From the NCBI GenBank assembly GCA_030674155.1, contig CM060318.1, forward strand, positions 67,480,988-67,544,987: a DNA stretch of 64,000 bases, read 5' to 3'. Shown piece after piece: positions 23,185-35,290 of this stretch; within the stretch, counting starts at the first letter, position 1, and every line of letters starts with the position of its first letter. The notes beneath the pieces are model-generated. The model had not been told where the DNA came from. It was given only the letters and a program-made list of their open reading frames with translations, and did no database searches. Position numbers and translations under genes: made by a program. This stretch comes from Stramonita haemastoma. Taxonomy: Eukaryota > Mollusca > Gastropoda > Neogastropoda > Muricidae.

Positions 23185-23654
23185 CCCTTTGACTGCCCAT
23201 ATAAAGAACCAGAACCTGAATCTGCTCTGCCAAAGGATTTTTGCCCAAATGGGGTAATAATTCACCAAAAAATCTAGCATCTAAACTACCAACAATTTGA
23301 TATTGACATGTGTACAACTTTTGCACAGAATTGAATTCTGCATTAAACCAAACTAATTTAAATGCCAAGTTGGAATTTATAAACATGCCTGAATCATCAA
23401 AAATAAACAAATAAAAAATAAAAACTGCTCAGTCAGCCAACGAAACTGAAGAAAAAACAGACTTTCCGTCCACGCAACGGATTTCCCAACCATATATGGG
23501 TAGAGGGAATCCCACATAAGCTTAAAATATCAATTGTTCTGGAATGGACCTTAAACAAAGGTAGGAAAAATCGGTGCACGTCATATGACGTGGTAAGGCA
23601 CTGGGAGTGCGCTATCAGTAGCACGTCATATGATGTGCTAAGGCAGTCAACGGG
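23185..23654. mobile_element. piggyBac-like MITE with TTAA target duplication
   Basis: A 470 bp non-coding element flanked by TTAA on both sides (23181-23184 and 23655-23658). The ends form terminal inverted repeats: CCCTTTGACTGCC at the left and GGCAGTCAACGGG at the right, 12 of 13 positions complementary. TTAA targets and CCC/GGG termini are typical of the piggyBac superfamily. No transposase frame is present. It interrupts a SINE exactly at that family's internal TTAA, so the empty site can be read from other copies. Near the right end are palindromic 'cacgtcatatgacgtg' motifs. Confidence 0.88.
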
Positions 23655-23876
23655 TTAATGTGAGTACAAGATATTGAGCGTGCATTGCACATGGACTTTC
23701 TTTATAGTCTCATTCGATTCAAAGGACTTTTTGAGAAGTGGAGTCAGTACTGATATTAAATAATTAATCCCAGGGAGAAATCCTCTTGAGTTACCTGGTG
23801 GCTGAACCCGGGCCATCAGATCGCAAGCTCAATGCTCTTTAGAATTAACCACAAGGCTATCCCTCCCTCCCCCATA
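23655..23876 (-). mobile_element. SINE-A, right part of a split copy
   Basis: Resumes after the second TTAA with 'tgtgagtacaagatattgag' and goes on to 'tttatagtctcattcgattc', 'gtggagtcagtactgat' and the tRNA-like head complement 'ctgaacccgggccatca', ending near 'aaggctatccctccc'. Confidence 0.8.
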
Positions 23877-24140
23877 AAAATCAAAAGGTCTTCAGCAAGA
23901 ATTTCTCTAATGACCTGTTTCCTTTTTGGGGTTATTCATCGTCAGTTGTCTCTCACATCGTAAATTTTATCATCTGTCTTCAACAACTTTTAAGGGGAAG
24001 AAAAATAAGCTGATCAGCTGTCAGAATAATGCTGTCAAGCTTGTTCAGAAACACGCATGTTGTTTTCCCAGTGAAAGTGACTCATCATTTCATTTCATTT
24101 CTTGATTTTGTTGCTGTTGTTTGTTTAGGGTTTTATTTTT

Positions 24141-24430
24141 GTTCCTCGGCTAGAGCTCCAAGGTTCACCCATGGTGAAATTTTGTGTATGTGACCATTTT
24201 TATCTTTGTAGTTTGATTGAGGTAGCTGCAGTCTGACTTCAGGGATGGTGTCTAAACATGACACCTGTGCGCATGCCTTTTAAAAAATTGTTGTGATCTG
24301 TTCTTACCATCACACAATAGCCTACTTTTCCAAAAGGCAGAACGTGTGTTTTTAACATGGGGCACAGATGTTCTGCGTGCATTTGCACAGGTGACCTCAG
24401 CCAATTATTTCCTTCAAAGGATTTATTTCT
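24141..24430 (-). mobile_element. SINE-B copy near 4E-BP exon 3
   Basis: Starts with 'gttcctcggctagagctcca', continues through 'gtgtctaaacatgacacctg' and 'cacacaatagcctacttttc', and ends near 'gtgacctcagcc'. SINE-B shares its central part with SINE-A but has the different 'cctcggctagagctc' end. Confidence 0.8.
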
Positions 24431-24588
24431 TGATTGGACCTGACCAAGAAGACTATGAAATGGGGAGTTTAGTACGAATAGTTGATGAATACAATCACAA
24501 TAGACTTGTCTTTTAAAGTATTTTTAGGAGACAATTTGTGGGTGATATAATAAAGACTTGTCCCCCTATGTCTTTTTGTGGCGCACAG

Positions 24589-24632
24589 AAAAAGTGCCTG
24601 CTGAAGATGCCCAGTTTGAGATGGACATCTAA
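24589..24632 (+). CDS. 4E-BP, coding exon 3 (C-terminus with TOS motif)
   Basis: The acceptor 'cacag' ends at 24588. The two leading bases complete Glu104, then residues KVPAEDAQFEMDI and a TAA stop at 24630-24632. The final FEMDI (113-117) is an exact TOR signalling (TOS) motif, which in this family docks on Raptor and allows mTORC1 phosphorylation. The whole coding length of 354 bases is in phase across both splices. Confidence 0.94.
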
Positions 24633-27310
24633 CCCGACGCGCCTGGGCCTGACGTCTTTCACTTCCAAATGTCCTGCTGCCTGATTGGTCCCTGTCTGTC
24701 CTGTCTGAGGGGTTTGCCGCTTCTGTGGACTGGATGGTGGCAGTTTTGCCACTTGCACCAGTTGCCTCAGGACACGAGTGTGTGTCTGTGTGATTCTGGG
24801 TTTCATGTGAAAGGTGGGTGCAGGTTGGCATTCCCTGCACCAGGTTAGTATTATGTCGGTATTGTGTGGCATATAGTTTCCTCAGAGAAACTCGGTGGTT
24901 ACTCCGTTCATGTGTAAGCTGGTGAATCATAGTAAGTGTTTGAAATTGGTGTCTGGAATCGTTCTGATGGTAATGAAGCAATTTGATGTCAAGGGTGGTT
25001 AATCAAGGATGCCTTCTTTTGTGAACACACTTGGAAATTGTCACTACTTCAAAATTGTTAATACTTCTGGGTGCTTATTTTTTTCTAATTTGGTTTATGG
25101 AGAAAAATCATTTTTTGAATCAATTTTTGTAGTTATTTGGAACATGTGCAAAGTTGTGGGGGTTTGTTTTTGTTATTATTATTATTATCATTATTGGGTT
25201 TACAGTAGTATAACAGTGAAAGAAAATTACAACTTGAAATCCTTTTTGAGGTAGCAGCGTGAAGGCTTTGTTGTCATTTTTTTCTTTCTTTTTTGTTTTG
25301 TTTTTAGTTTTGTTTTGGTGATTTGAACATGCTTTTTTTAAAAAAAAATCTATGTTTGTTGGGTTAGGGGCAGGAGACGCAGTGAGTTTAGAAATGTGTT
25401 CATGTATCCGTACAAACTGCCCCTTCTGTCACCCTTTCAGCTGACATCTTTCAGTTATGACCCCTGTCTCCTTTCAGATGGTGTGCAAGCATGTGTGTGT
25501 GTGTGTGTGTGTGGTATTTGACACTTTTTACTGTTGCATGGTGTGTGATTGATGAATGACAAATGTTAAGTGGGAAAGAGAGAGATAGACTTCAGGACTG
25601 AGTGTGTGGCATGAATTTCACGGGTTTGCACTTAAAGTAAACTCTTTTAACCATCTGTATGCAGCTACATTTTATATCTTATGCTGTTTTCTTTTTTTTT
25701 CTTTTTTCTTTTTAATGTGGAGATGTATTTCAGATCAGAAACCCTGAAATTGCAGCAGGTTTTAGTTGATCCAACACTGTTGATGCAATGCGATACTGCT
25801 TTTATGGATACATGCACTTTGAAGAGAAGATCCAATACCAGCTTTAGCAGGTCACCATGATGGTAGGGGAGATCACCAAGATTAAATGGGGTTCTGTCCC
25901 ATGCCAAGTCAGGATTGGAGTTTCAGGGGTGAGTGATTTGCATGTAAACTCAAGCACTATGTGTCCTTTTTTTTCACAACGCTGAGAGGACGAAATGTTT
26001 GTGGGGAAAAAAGAAAGATAGGGTGGTTGCAAGCTGGAAGTTATTGAAGATAGCTTTTGTGTGCCTGATTTTTGGGAACCTGGCACACTTATCACACCTT
26101 GAATGTCTGGCTTTTACAGCCTTTTTTTTTTTCTAAATACTGCATGCTGTGTATTTGTGAATGTATTGCATTTGATATGATTGTGTGTAAGGTTATGTTC
26201 TTGACGTAACTGATGGGCATGTTCTAACTCGATGCCAAGCAGGTGCAACGGGGCATTACATAATTTACACTGCTGTCAGAGATTGTATTTCTATTATATC
26301 AGACTGTCAAAAGCATTTATAGAGACCTTTATTTGTGTGTGATGAAGATCTACATAGCAGGCAAGCTACAGAAGACCTGCTTTTTTTTGTTGTTGCTCAT
26401 ACCGGTTTTGGAAATTGTTTTTGTCTGAAAAAGATTGGTGATTTTCAACATGTGAAGATGTTGAGCAGTGATTGCGCAGTATCAATCAAAGCCTTTCTTC
26501 TTATCAACACACCTCAGTCCCTCTTATCCCAGCACACCAAAATCAGACAGAAAAGAGGAGAATAAAAAAAGATGTATTTTTCTGATGAGTAAAGAAGTTC
26601 TGCGTGATAATCAAATGATAATGTTTTGTTTGCAAAGGTCTGTGTTATTGTCAATTGAGTTCGTCTCGACACAGGAGTCCCATTTTGTATGTCTTCAGTC
26701 AGTTTTTAGGGGGGGACAGGCAGGGATTGGGCAGCCAGTGATAGTTGGTGGAAAATAGTGTCCAGGATTTTTGGTTTCTGTTCTACTTTTTGGTTTATTT
26801 CGTTTCCCATTTTTCTTGATGTTTTTGGTTGGGGTTTTTTTTTTTTTGGTTCATGGTCTACAAAATGAAAACATGTTGAAAAAAAAAAGAAAATTTGCTG
26901 CTGCATCATGGTGATGGTGAACAAAGCATCGGGAAGAAAGGCATAATTCACCTGGATTTTTTTTTTTTAATGAGGTACAGGGAAGATCATTTTTTACTTC
27001 TGTTGTCAGATTACACGGTGAACTTGCTCTGATATTGTGCCCATCTGATTGCCAACATAAAATCCAAAGACGCCAGGTTTTGTGCCAAGGATTTTTGGGG
27101 GGGATTGAAATGCTTATGATGTAGCTTTTCTAATGATTTGTTATCCTGTATTCTGCATTATAACTGATGCCATGCTAGCGTAAGCGGCGACCAGCGTGGG
27201 ATACAGTTGGCACTATTTTTTGTGCTTGTATTATTACATGGCAAAACTCATCCAACTGTTGTCTTAGAGACTTTTGACATACTATTCATTTAATAAAACA
27301 AGAAGTTTCG
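24633..27310 (+). other. Probable 4E-BP 3'UTR and flank
   Basis: AT-rich, mostly unique sequence without SINEs and with no convincing ORF. The lack of repeats compared with the neighbourhood fits a long 3'UTR ending after the poly(A) signal at 27292, but the extent is an inference. Confidence 0.4.
27292..27297 (+). terminator. Candidate 4E-BP poly(A) signal AATAAA
   Basis: AATAAA in 'catttaataaaacaagaag', followed by a T/GT-containing stretch. SINE fragments begin again about 85 bases later. Confidence 0.4.
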
Positions 27311-27381
27311 TACACTTCCCTCTTTCAGGTGTTTTATTGAGAGAGAGAGCTATCAAATCCTTTTTTCTTTTTTTTTAATAT

Positions 27382-27446
27382 TCATCTATCCCTTTGTTTC
27401 AAGGATAATGGAGTAAGTACTCATGTGCCTTTTTTTTTTAACATCA
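27382..27446 (-). mobile_element. SINE-A tail fragment
   Basis: 'caaggataatggagtaagta' followed by 'ctcatgtgcc' is the reverse complement of the family's 3' end. Confidence 0.7.
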
Positions 27447-27691
27447 AGTGCGCGTTGAGCACTAAGTGAAATAACCACCTTTGAAGTCAGAAATGGCTGC
27501 CTATATTGCAAGGTATTTGGAAACCGCTATAGATGCAATCCTGTTATCCAGTGTGTTCTTAAGTCCTATGGTGAGGTACTTGAAAACAACAATACACAAT
27601 CCCCTCATCAAAGGGTCCTTAAGTGGTTGCCCTAGGGAGTACTTGAAAACACAATACACAATCCTCAAAGTGGTCCTTAAGTGGTTGCCTC

Positions 27692-28325
27692 TATGGGGGG
27701 ATGGGATAGCTCAGTGGTCAGAGCACTCACTGTCCCCAAAGGAGGGGGGTACAGGATAGCCTAGTGGTTACAGTGATGTGCATTATGCTTGAGATCTGCT
27801 TACCCGGGTTCAAATCTCATTCAAGAGGATTTTTCCGAGACTACAAACCAAGGTCTTGTGTATGAATGCATGCAAAACATCTTGTGCACATGTTTAAATC
27901 CCGGTCCACTTTTCGGAAGAGTAGGCTATTGTGTGCAGTGGGAATGGATGACAAAATTGACAAATCTGCATACATATGGGGACTGGATGTAAAAAAAAAA
28001 AAATCACACGAGTGCTTATTCCATTATCCTTGAAACAAAAGAATAAAATAAAAGAAAGCTAAGGTTAAGCTGTGTTATGTATGAATACCTCTTTGATGGG
28101 TGACTGTTCATGCACCTTGGCTTCAGTACAGTCCCCAAGGTCACCCAGCTGTAAATGGGTGCCTGCCCTCGTTTTTGGGGCAGGGAAGGTAAATCAGCGA
28201 GGGATGAGGAGAAGGGTGCAGTCCTCAGTATACTGGTCCCTGGAGAAGCTGAGGTCCCTTAACACCTCTTTCCCCAACAACCACAAAGGTTATGGGACAT
28301 CTTCACCTTTTACCTTTTTACCTGT
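27692..28325 (+). mobile_element. tRNA/5S chimeric SINE, copy 2, interrupted
   Basis: The tRNA-like head 'gatgggatagctcagtggtc' (27699-27720) stops after 'gtccccaaagg' at about 27742. The 5S-like part resumes at about 28060 with 'aaggttaagctg', then 'tttgatgggtgactgttc', the body 'cacccagctgtaaatggg' and the end 'catcttcaccttttacc'. A SINE-A at 27743-28058 fills the gap. Confidence 0.8.
27743..28058 (+). mobile_element. SINE-A nested inside the chimeric SINE
   Basis: Head 'ggatagcctagtggtt' with B-box 'cccgggttcaaatctc', body 'aagagtaggctattgtgtgc', tail 'gtgcttattccattatcctt' and 'aataaaataaaa'. It lies wholly between the two halves of the other family, so it inserted later. Confidence 0.85.
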
Positions 28326-28674
28326 GGTGAGGTACTTGAAAGCAGTGATACACACAATCCTCCCATCAAGTGTATACCTAATGGTATCACAGAAGTTCCC
28401 AGGTGAAAAAAAAGAGAACATATTCTGGGTGAGCCACAGCATATTATGCCGGGGAAGTTTGAACAAAACAATTTATGTAGATGTAAGTTGAAGCAGAGTA
28501 CGAGTCATATGGTTTACTAAGATCAGAGACACCTCACACCATGCAGTCGAGTTTCAGCAGTATACCTGCAGTAATTTCTTTGGACTCTCCCTACCCTGAT
28601 TGTGGTGGCTGAGAGGACACCATGGTGGAGAGAACAACAGGTAAGAATGGACCAGGGCTCTAGGAAAACATAGG

Positions 28675-28677
<3 letters not shown>

Positions 28678-28722
<45 letters not shown>
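28678..28722. repeat. (CA)n microsatellite
   Basis: A perfect CA run followed by (AAATAC)n. Confidence 0.95.
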
Positions 28723-28725
<3 letters not shown>

Positions 28726-28835
28726 TACAAATACAAATACTTTTATCTCATAAATAGAGAAGTTCATATAGGTTATGGGCAAACATGAAACACACACTCA
28801 TGCGCTAAATGAATCAATAATTGTTGTGTTGTTTT

Positions 28836-28926
28836 TCCTTGGCAAAGCTACGAAGTCCACTAATGGTGAGACTTTGTGTGTGGGACTGTTTTTGCCCACC
28901 ATGAAGGTAGCTGCATTCCAACTTGG
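28836..28926 (-). mobile_element. SINE-B fragment
   Basis: 'aatggtgagactttgtgtgt' and 'cccaccatgaaggtagctgc' match the distal part of SINE-B. Confidence 0.65.
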
Positions 28927-29389
28927 AAGATAAAATGATTAGAAAAGTCATTATAAAGTGTACTCCTGTATGCAAACACATGGAAAATATGACCGCACGA
29001 AGCCACACGAAAGGGAACTAGAGTACATAGGTTAGATTTTAATGATATCAGCAATAGAAGTCAGTTACAAGGAAGAAAAACTGCTACTGACATCAGGAAA
29101 TCACGCCTAAAACTTGGAAATGTTTGAAAAAACAACAACTTTTTGACAGTTCTGTTTTGATAGCTATTGGTCAGTCATGAAAACAATTAACTGAGTTGTT
29201 ACTGGGGCATGAAAGCAGGATTGAAGATTATGAGCAGCTAGCTGTCTGAAGCTGTGAAGTAAACACAGCATAATATGACTTGGACTTGTGGGCTTATGAA
29301 GACATGCACTCCATTTTTCAGGCAGTTTGTGTGTCATTTGTGCCACAAGGCAATCCAAACACTGCTGAAGACGTGGGCCGACTTATTTT

Positions 29390-29716
29390 CATTTTTTTTA
29401 TTTTAGGATAATGGAATAAACGCTCTTGTGCTTTTTTACTTCCAGTCCCCATGCGTATGCAGTTTTGTACATTTTGTCATCCATTCCCACCCGCACACAA
29501 TGGCTTACTCTTCTGAAAAGTGGAACAGGTTTTAATGTGCACAAGATGTTCTGTTTATAGTCTCTTCCAAAGGACTTGGGAGGGGAGGGGGGGAGCGGAG
29601 TCAGCACTGATGTCAACTCCAGGGGAAAATATTTCCTTGAACTGGATTTAAACCTGGATCAGCAGATCAGGAGCGCAATGTGCAATGCTCTAAGCAACCA
29701 AGCTATGCCATCCCCC
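29390..29716 (-). mobile_element. SINE-A, full-length copy
   Basis: From tail complement 'aggataatggaataaacgct' through 'cgcacacaatggcttactct' and 'gagtcagcactgatgtcaac' to the head complement 'aagctatgccatcccccc'. Confidence 0.82.
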
Positions 29717-30049
29717 CACTTAGCAATGAAGAGCTAGTGTAAGCAGTGAGCTAAGGGGATGGTTTGAGGTGAAGAAAACACAGATTTGCTGCACTCTTCT
29801 ACACACACTTGCATACACAGCTGGAGGTTGAACAACAATGAGACAGCTTTTCCATCTGCTTGGGTTTGTGCTGTGAGTAAATCAATATATTATAGCGATG
29901 GGACAGACACAAGTGGTGGCAGTGTGTGTGTGCGTGGTGTGCTTTGTAGGAAACACACATTGAAGGGATGTGGATTTGTGAGTGTGTGTGTGTGGGAAAG
30001 GCACACATTAAAGGGATGTGGCATTCCCAGGGTGCGTGCATGTGTGTGT

Positions 30050-30252
30050 GTGTGACTGGTGTGTGTGTGTGTGTGTGTGGTGTGCCCTGTAGGAAAGGCA
30101 CATGTTAAAGGGATGTGGGCATGCCCACATGTGTGTGCTGCATGTGTGTCTGTGTGTGTGGGGACGCGGGTTTGTGTGGTGTCTGTGTGTGTGTGTGTGT
30201 GCCTGAGTGTCTGAGTGTGTGTGTGTGTATGTGTCTGTGTGTGTGTGTGCAT
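30050..30252. repeat. Interrupted (GT)n region with an upstream short repeat
   Basis: GT runs separated by CCTGAG and GGGACGCGG breaks. Just upstream, the phrase 'aaggcacac/atgttaaaggg' recurs three times from 29938 to 30112 at about 55-80 base spacing. Confidence 0.75.
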
Positions 30253-30599
30253 TTTTGAGCACAGGGAAACACACTGTCCTATAATTTTTTAACAGTGTAA
30301 AACATGCACCTCACAGATACATATATACAAATATCAAGACCTGCACCAAAGCCTCAGCATGATATTCATAAGCATGTACTGGATACATGGTGTAAAAAAT
30401 AAAGTATATGACTGAAAGAGAGAAAGGGGAAAACAAAAGATTTATTTGTGGTATACTTTTAGCCAAGAATTTCATTGCAAGTTCCCAACACTGATGAATA
30501 TAAAAGAGAATTATAGTGACTGTAACCAATGGTTAAGCTCATCACTTTATCATCTGTGGCTTTACAACATATCTTTTGTTGCTTTTTTGTTTGTTTTTG

Positions 30600-30762
30600 T
30601 TCCTCGGCTAGAGCTCCAAGGTTCACCCTCGAGAAGGTCAGCAAGGCCAAGTACCTTGGAGTCACCATTACCTCTGACCTCAGCTGGAGCCTCCATATCT
30701 CTTAACATCTCCAACCTTGCCAAGACTCTTAGCTTTCTAAGACAAAGCCTGAAGATAGCTTT
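30600..30762 (+). pseudogene. SINE-B end joined to a non-LTR reverse transcriptase fragment
   Basis: The first 28 bases are the SINE-B end 'tcctcggctagagctccaag'. Directly after, from about 30628, one frame reads 'LEKVSKAKYLGVTITSDLSW' and, after a frame change, 'NISNLAKTLSFLRQSLKIA'. 'YLGVTIxxDLxW' followed by 'KTLxFLRRNLK' is a characteristic stretch just past the catalytic motifs of CR1/Jockey-like reverse transcriptases. A stop and a frameshift make it a relic. Confidence 0.75.
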
Positions 30763-30787
30763 TTTCCTATCCACTAGCCAAGACCAT

Positions 30788-30850
30788 GAGTTGTAGTCTT
30801 TCAAATGAAGCCATAAAAAACAGAGGTCCTGTGTGCAACATGCATTAAAA
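30788..30850 (+). mobile_element. SINE-A internal fragment
   Basis: 'gtctttcaaatgaagccata' and 'ggtcctgtgtgcaacatg' correspond to the 'gtccttcggatgagactata' and 'ggccccgtgtgcgaa' parts of the family. Confidence 0.5.
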
Positions 30851-30889
30851 CCCACAGCATCCAACCATAGTGATCAGGTCTGGGAAACA

Positions 30890-32079
30890 AGAGGAGGCAT
30901 AGCTTATCTAAGTCTGGCTGGGTGGAAAGACCCCAAATCTAACAAATCTCTCCATTCCTTGGTGTGGAGAACCTGCTCAAAAGAGCAATGGGCAAGCAGA
31001 CGCATGGTCCACTCAGCTGTAGTGGTCTGTGCAGTGGTAAAAATAGAGATCATCAGCTCTTCTGGACATGCTAGCTGAACTGGATCTTGTGGCAGGGGGC
31101 AATGCAGAAGTTTTAAAGAGAAAGCAGACATTCTCAGAGTAAACACAGCCACCAGAAAATCATCTGATAGGGCCAAAGAGAAGAAAAAACTATATAAAAA
31201 ATATGTGGAATGTGAACAAAGCCAGGCAGGCAAGGGAGAGGTGTATGCCCCAGGAGCCCTCTGAAAAAAAATTCTGGAAAAAACCTGTCTGTAATCACTC
31301 AGTAGAGTTGGTGTTTTTCTATTTTACCATGTAAAAATTGTTTGGTGTCGTAATTATGGGTTTCATGTATTAATTGTGTACAAAATCTTTACAGCCATTT
31401 TTCTCAAAAGTGTTTTTTTGGCTGCGTCTGTTGTTCGGCCCCTCTGTAACTTCTGACCTAATGAAAATGATCCAATGAAATTTGGCATGTTGGTATAGAA
31501 ACATGTGCTGTGTGCAATGAAAGTGTTTGAACTTTTAGCTTTAAAGTATTTTAGTATGAAGTGATAAACAGAAAGTAATGGGACTGAACTTTTTTCTTTG
31601 CATTTTTGAAGAAGACAGAGAACAATACTTTATTAACTTAAACAATTTTTTGTCATCAGTGCGCAAAGTGACGTTAAATCAAACTGGAAAAATTGTACAA
31701 TCATTATGTAATGCATCTCTTAAAAGCAGCAGTGGGGCCATTAGTGACCCATATTTTTTGTGTGTGAAAATTATCACATTTTCATATCTGTTTGACTTAC
31801 ATACTTCAAACTTGGCACATATAACCAAATTAATGTACTTGGTATGTGTACCAAATTTCATGCACATATCTTTAGTAATTCCTGAGAAACAAAAATGTGT
31901 AAAAAGTGACGCAATAGTCTACCTTAAACATACATAAAAGAACCCATGACAACAAGAGTTGTCCCTGGCAAAATTCTGTATAAAAAAATTCTTTCTTGGG
32001 AGGGGGGGGGGGGGGGGGGAAGAAAAAAAGACTAAAGATACTGATGGTAAAAAAATTAAACAAATAAATGAAAAAAAAA
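30890..32079. other. Intergenic stretch without a recognised gene
   Basis: It holds an open frame of 119 residues at 31578-31937 (plus) whose sequence I do not recognise. Composition is AT-rich and there is no splice or start context that favours coding. A poly-G run lies at about 32003-32019. Confidence 0.5.
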
Positions 32080-32245
32080 GAAGGTAGTGGTACTTATGTC
32101 GTGACTTGCTTCCCCTGGGGAGAACAGCTGGAATTTAATTAAGAGAAATTTGCCATGACAGAAAGTGGTATACAATACAATACAATACAACACACTACAA
32201 TACATCACAATACAATACGCTACCTTACAACACAGTCTGGCAAAA
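32080..32245 (-). mobile_element. Interspersed element family E with (TACAA)n tract
   Basis: 'cttcccctggggagaacagc' and 'aaatttgccatgac' precede about 50 bases of TACAA repeats. From 32246 to 34904 no gene is seen; a (CA)n lies at 33024-33076 and a 20-base A-run at about 34419-34438. Confidence 0.65.
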
Positions 32246-33020
32246 CCCTTCACATACCAAAGCAACAACAAAGCCAGTTCAGATATGTTTATTGAGCCCA
32301 AAAAGATCCTATACACAGCAGATTGAAGCGACATCTTGTCCATTTTGATAAATCTACAGTATACAAAAAACATTTTGCCACATACTCCAGTGTTTAACTG
32401 CTCTATCTGGGAAAAAAATAAACATTAGAAATACATTCAATTCAAACTGGCAACAAAACACTGGACGATTTCTTCTTTTTTGTTTTCCCCTTCACTGCCA
32501 ATGTGAGAAAATACTGAAACAACAGCTCAGTGTTGTGCTATCTTTTGCCTTCTTCAAACACTCATTTGCCCTGCTTCCCTCTCCTTCGTATCACTGCGAC
32601 TGGTAAAAATTGTCAACTTAAAATGTAGAAAGAAAATCAGTATAAAACGCATGACACAGCTGCTATGTATTTGTCATTAATGGCAAATCATACTGGCTCA
32701 TGACAAGCCGTTTAAAACTCACAACCACACTGTTTGTAGACCATGCTTTTTGTTAACATCAGCTTTGCCCCCAGAAAAGAGTAAAATTGAAACAAATGCA
32801 TAAAACTACTATGTTGAGTGTAGCCTGTGAAAGGCTTTACATATGTCTGCCTGTTGAATGAATTAAGAACTAATTATCATCTGCCACTGAGCTATAAAAC
32901 ATTTATTGTGGTAATGATAACAAAATAATGTAAATATCCATTCCTTTCCGGCCACTAAACCATGCCAAAATCTTCAGAGTGGAAAATAATGGAACAAAAA
33001 ATAATCTGAAGGGTCACACC

Positions 33021-33061
<41 letters not shown>

Positions 33062-34904
33062 CACACACACACACAATGTGAACATTCAAAAGAGCCAACC
33101 TTTGAAACAGTTATCTTCAGATTTGTTTGAAATCATCTTTTTTCTCTCTTATCAGATTTGGTGTGGGAATTTATTCCAGATGACAGGTCAAAGGTAAAAA
33201 AAAAATTTTAAAAATTTTAAACCCAATGAAGCACTATTCTCTCTCTTTTCTTTTTTGTGTGATAAAGAATAAGTGTGTCAGTAGATTGTGAAAAATGTGA
33301 AGGAGCAACTGGCTGTTCTAGGGCAATAAATGTGGGAGAAATGTCTGATAAAAGTTACAGAAACATTACGTATAATCTGATATTCCTGGTGGTGCAATGG
33401 CCAACACAACATCTACTTTGCAGGGGCTGCTGGATCTGTGAAACTGGCAATGCAGGAATAGCAGCAAAGTGTTGATTTGTTTTGTTTTCTTTTGTTTTTA
33501 TTGTCAATATGCAATCCTGAATGAATTTGTTCTGTAGTAAATAGCATTGGAGGCACATAAATCTACAAATTTATGTCATCCTGATTGAAATCAACACCAA
33601 AAAAAAAAGCAGCTACAAAACTTTAGAATGGTTGGAATCATTTCAGAAAGATTGTATTTTCCTAACCCCCTCCCCCCAAATCTTTCAGATTCCTGAACCA
33701 TGGCAAAAGATAACCCTTTCATCACCAGCCATTTTGTTTTGCAGAAATTCCTCCACCCCCACCCCCCTCCACCTAAGATATGATACGTCTGTTTGAAAAA
33801 AAATCAATCAAGATAAAAGGACAAGCATACTCGTGCACAGCAAGTGGCTACCCATCTTGATGAATACATGACTTACTAAGCATCAGCATCTTTTCCTCTT
33901 ATCAAAACATGAAAATTAGGGTATCCTGATGTCACCCTAGCAGGCCACATATTCCCAACCTTGGGGGTGGGCCATTCCATTCCATTCCATTCCATTGTTT
34001 ACAGCCCTACTGACCATAACAGCCATGTCTGGGCTGACATCTCACTCAGTTTCACTGAGTCAGCCATTCATGTTGCAGAAATGCTACATCAGTGCTGCAA
34101 GGGTTAATCTCCTACTGACAAAGTTTAAGTTCTGTTTTTAGGCTCAGCATTAAGATTCTCTTTTTTTTTCTTTGTTCCAAGTCAGGATTTTATTTACACA
34201 CGTCTTTAAACATATCCCATCATCATCATAGCTAATTAAACGAGAACAAGAAATCTGACTCAATTCTCATCAAAACACAATACGTTAGTTCACATTACAA
34301 AATATGCACTAATCTTCTTATGATGCATTAATGGAAAGCAACTCTTGAGTACTGAACAGTAGTGAGCAGCCATACCGACAGTTCAGCTAAAACAGCCAAG
34401 CAAAAATTAAACACACCAAAAAAAAAAAAAAAAAAAAAGAACAAAATCATTGACACACAATCATAGACACATGTTTTCTCTTTTTTCATATCTATGGCAT
34501 TCTTTGCATTTTGTCAGAGACATTTCAGCACAAAAATGAAACAGCAATCAAACAAAATATAAACAAACAAAGGCATATGTAGTCATTTTCTCTTCGTGTC
34601 TTTGGCATTGTTGGCTATCATTTTAATGGAAAACATCAGCCTGGCATCAATCATTATTTGCTGTCAACAGTGACATTTTCTTCAATTTATGTAAAGCCAA
34701 CCATTTCAATAATGCAAAGCACTAAACATATCAGAAATGTAAGCCCTATCATTTCAGTAAGGTAAAGCCCACACATATCAGTCATATTTGGTTTGAAAAC
34801 ATATAAACCAGATAAACAACTCACAGCGAGATCTACAAAGTACATATCAGCAGGAAAAGATATGTCGAGTGGATGCCACTAAATCTAAACCTTTCATGAC
34901 ACTG

Positions 34905-35290
34905 AATTTGAAGAACCCTTTGTCATACTGAATCTCTTCTTAATGAAACTGAATCTACCTGTTTGTAGTATTAAATCTCTTTCTTTGTGATACTGAATCT
35001 ATCCCTTTGTGATACTGAACCTACCCTTTCTGATATTGAACCTACCCCTTTGTAATACTGAATCTACCCCTTTGTGATAATGAATTTACCCTTTCCGGTA
35101 TTGAACCTACCCCTTTGTGACACTGAATCTACCCTTTGTGACACTAAACCTACCCTTTGTAACACTAAACCTACCCTTTGTAACACTAACCTACCCTTTG
35201 TAACACTAAACCTACCCTTTGTAACACTAAATCTACCCTTGGTGACACTGAATCTACCCTTGGTGACACTGAATCTCCCCTTTCCTAAAC
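34905..35290. repeat. Tandem array, about 22 bp unit
   Basis: Units built on 'ctttgtgatactgaatctac' or 'ccctttgtaacactaaacct'. Homogeneous from about 35110 to 35280 and decayed to the left. Confidence 0.85.

Larger units (their letters stand above)
21449..24588 (+). other. 4E-BP intron 2
   Basis: A 3.1 kb intron, GT donor at 21449 and 'cgcacag' acceptor ending at 24588. It is loaded with mobile elements: a family C copy, a SINE-A, a family E element, a SINE split by a piggyBac-like MITE, and a SINE-B. Confidence 0.85.

Noticed and set aside
24633..25000. Minus-strand frames of 119-170 codons over the 4E-BP 3' end
   Set aside because: Low-complexity, no motifs, and they overlap the validated terminal exon and its 3'UTR in antisense.
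31578..31937. 119-codon open frame
   Set aside because: AT-rich, no recognisable domain, no splice or promoter context; I cannot support it as a gene.
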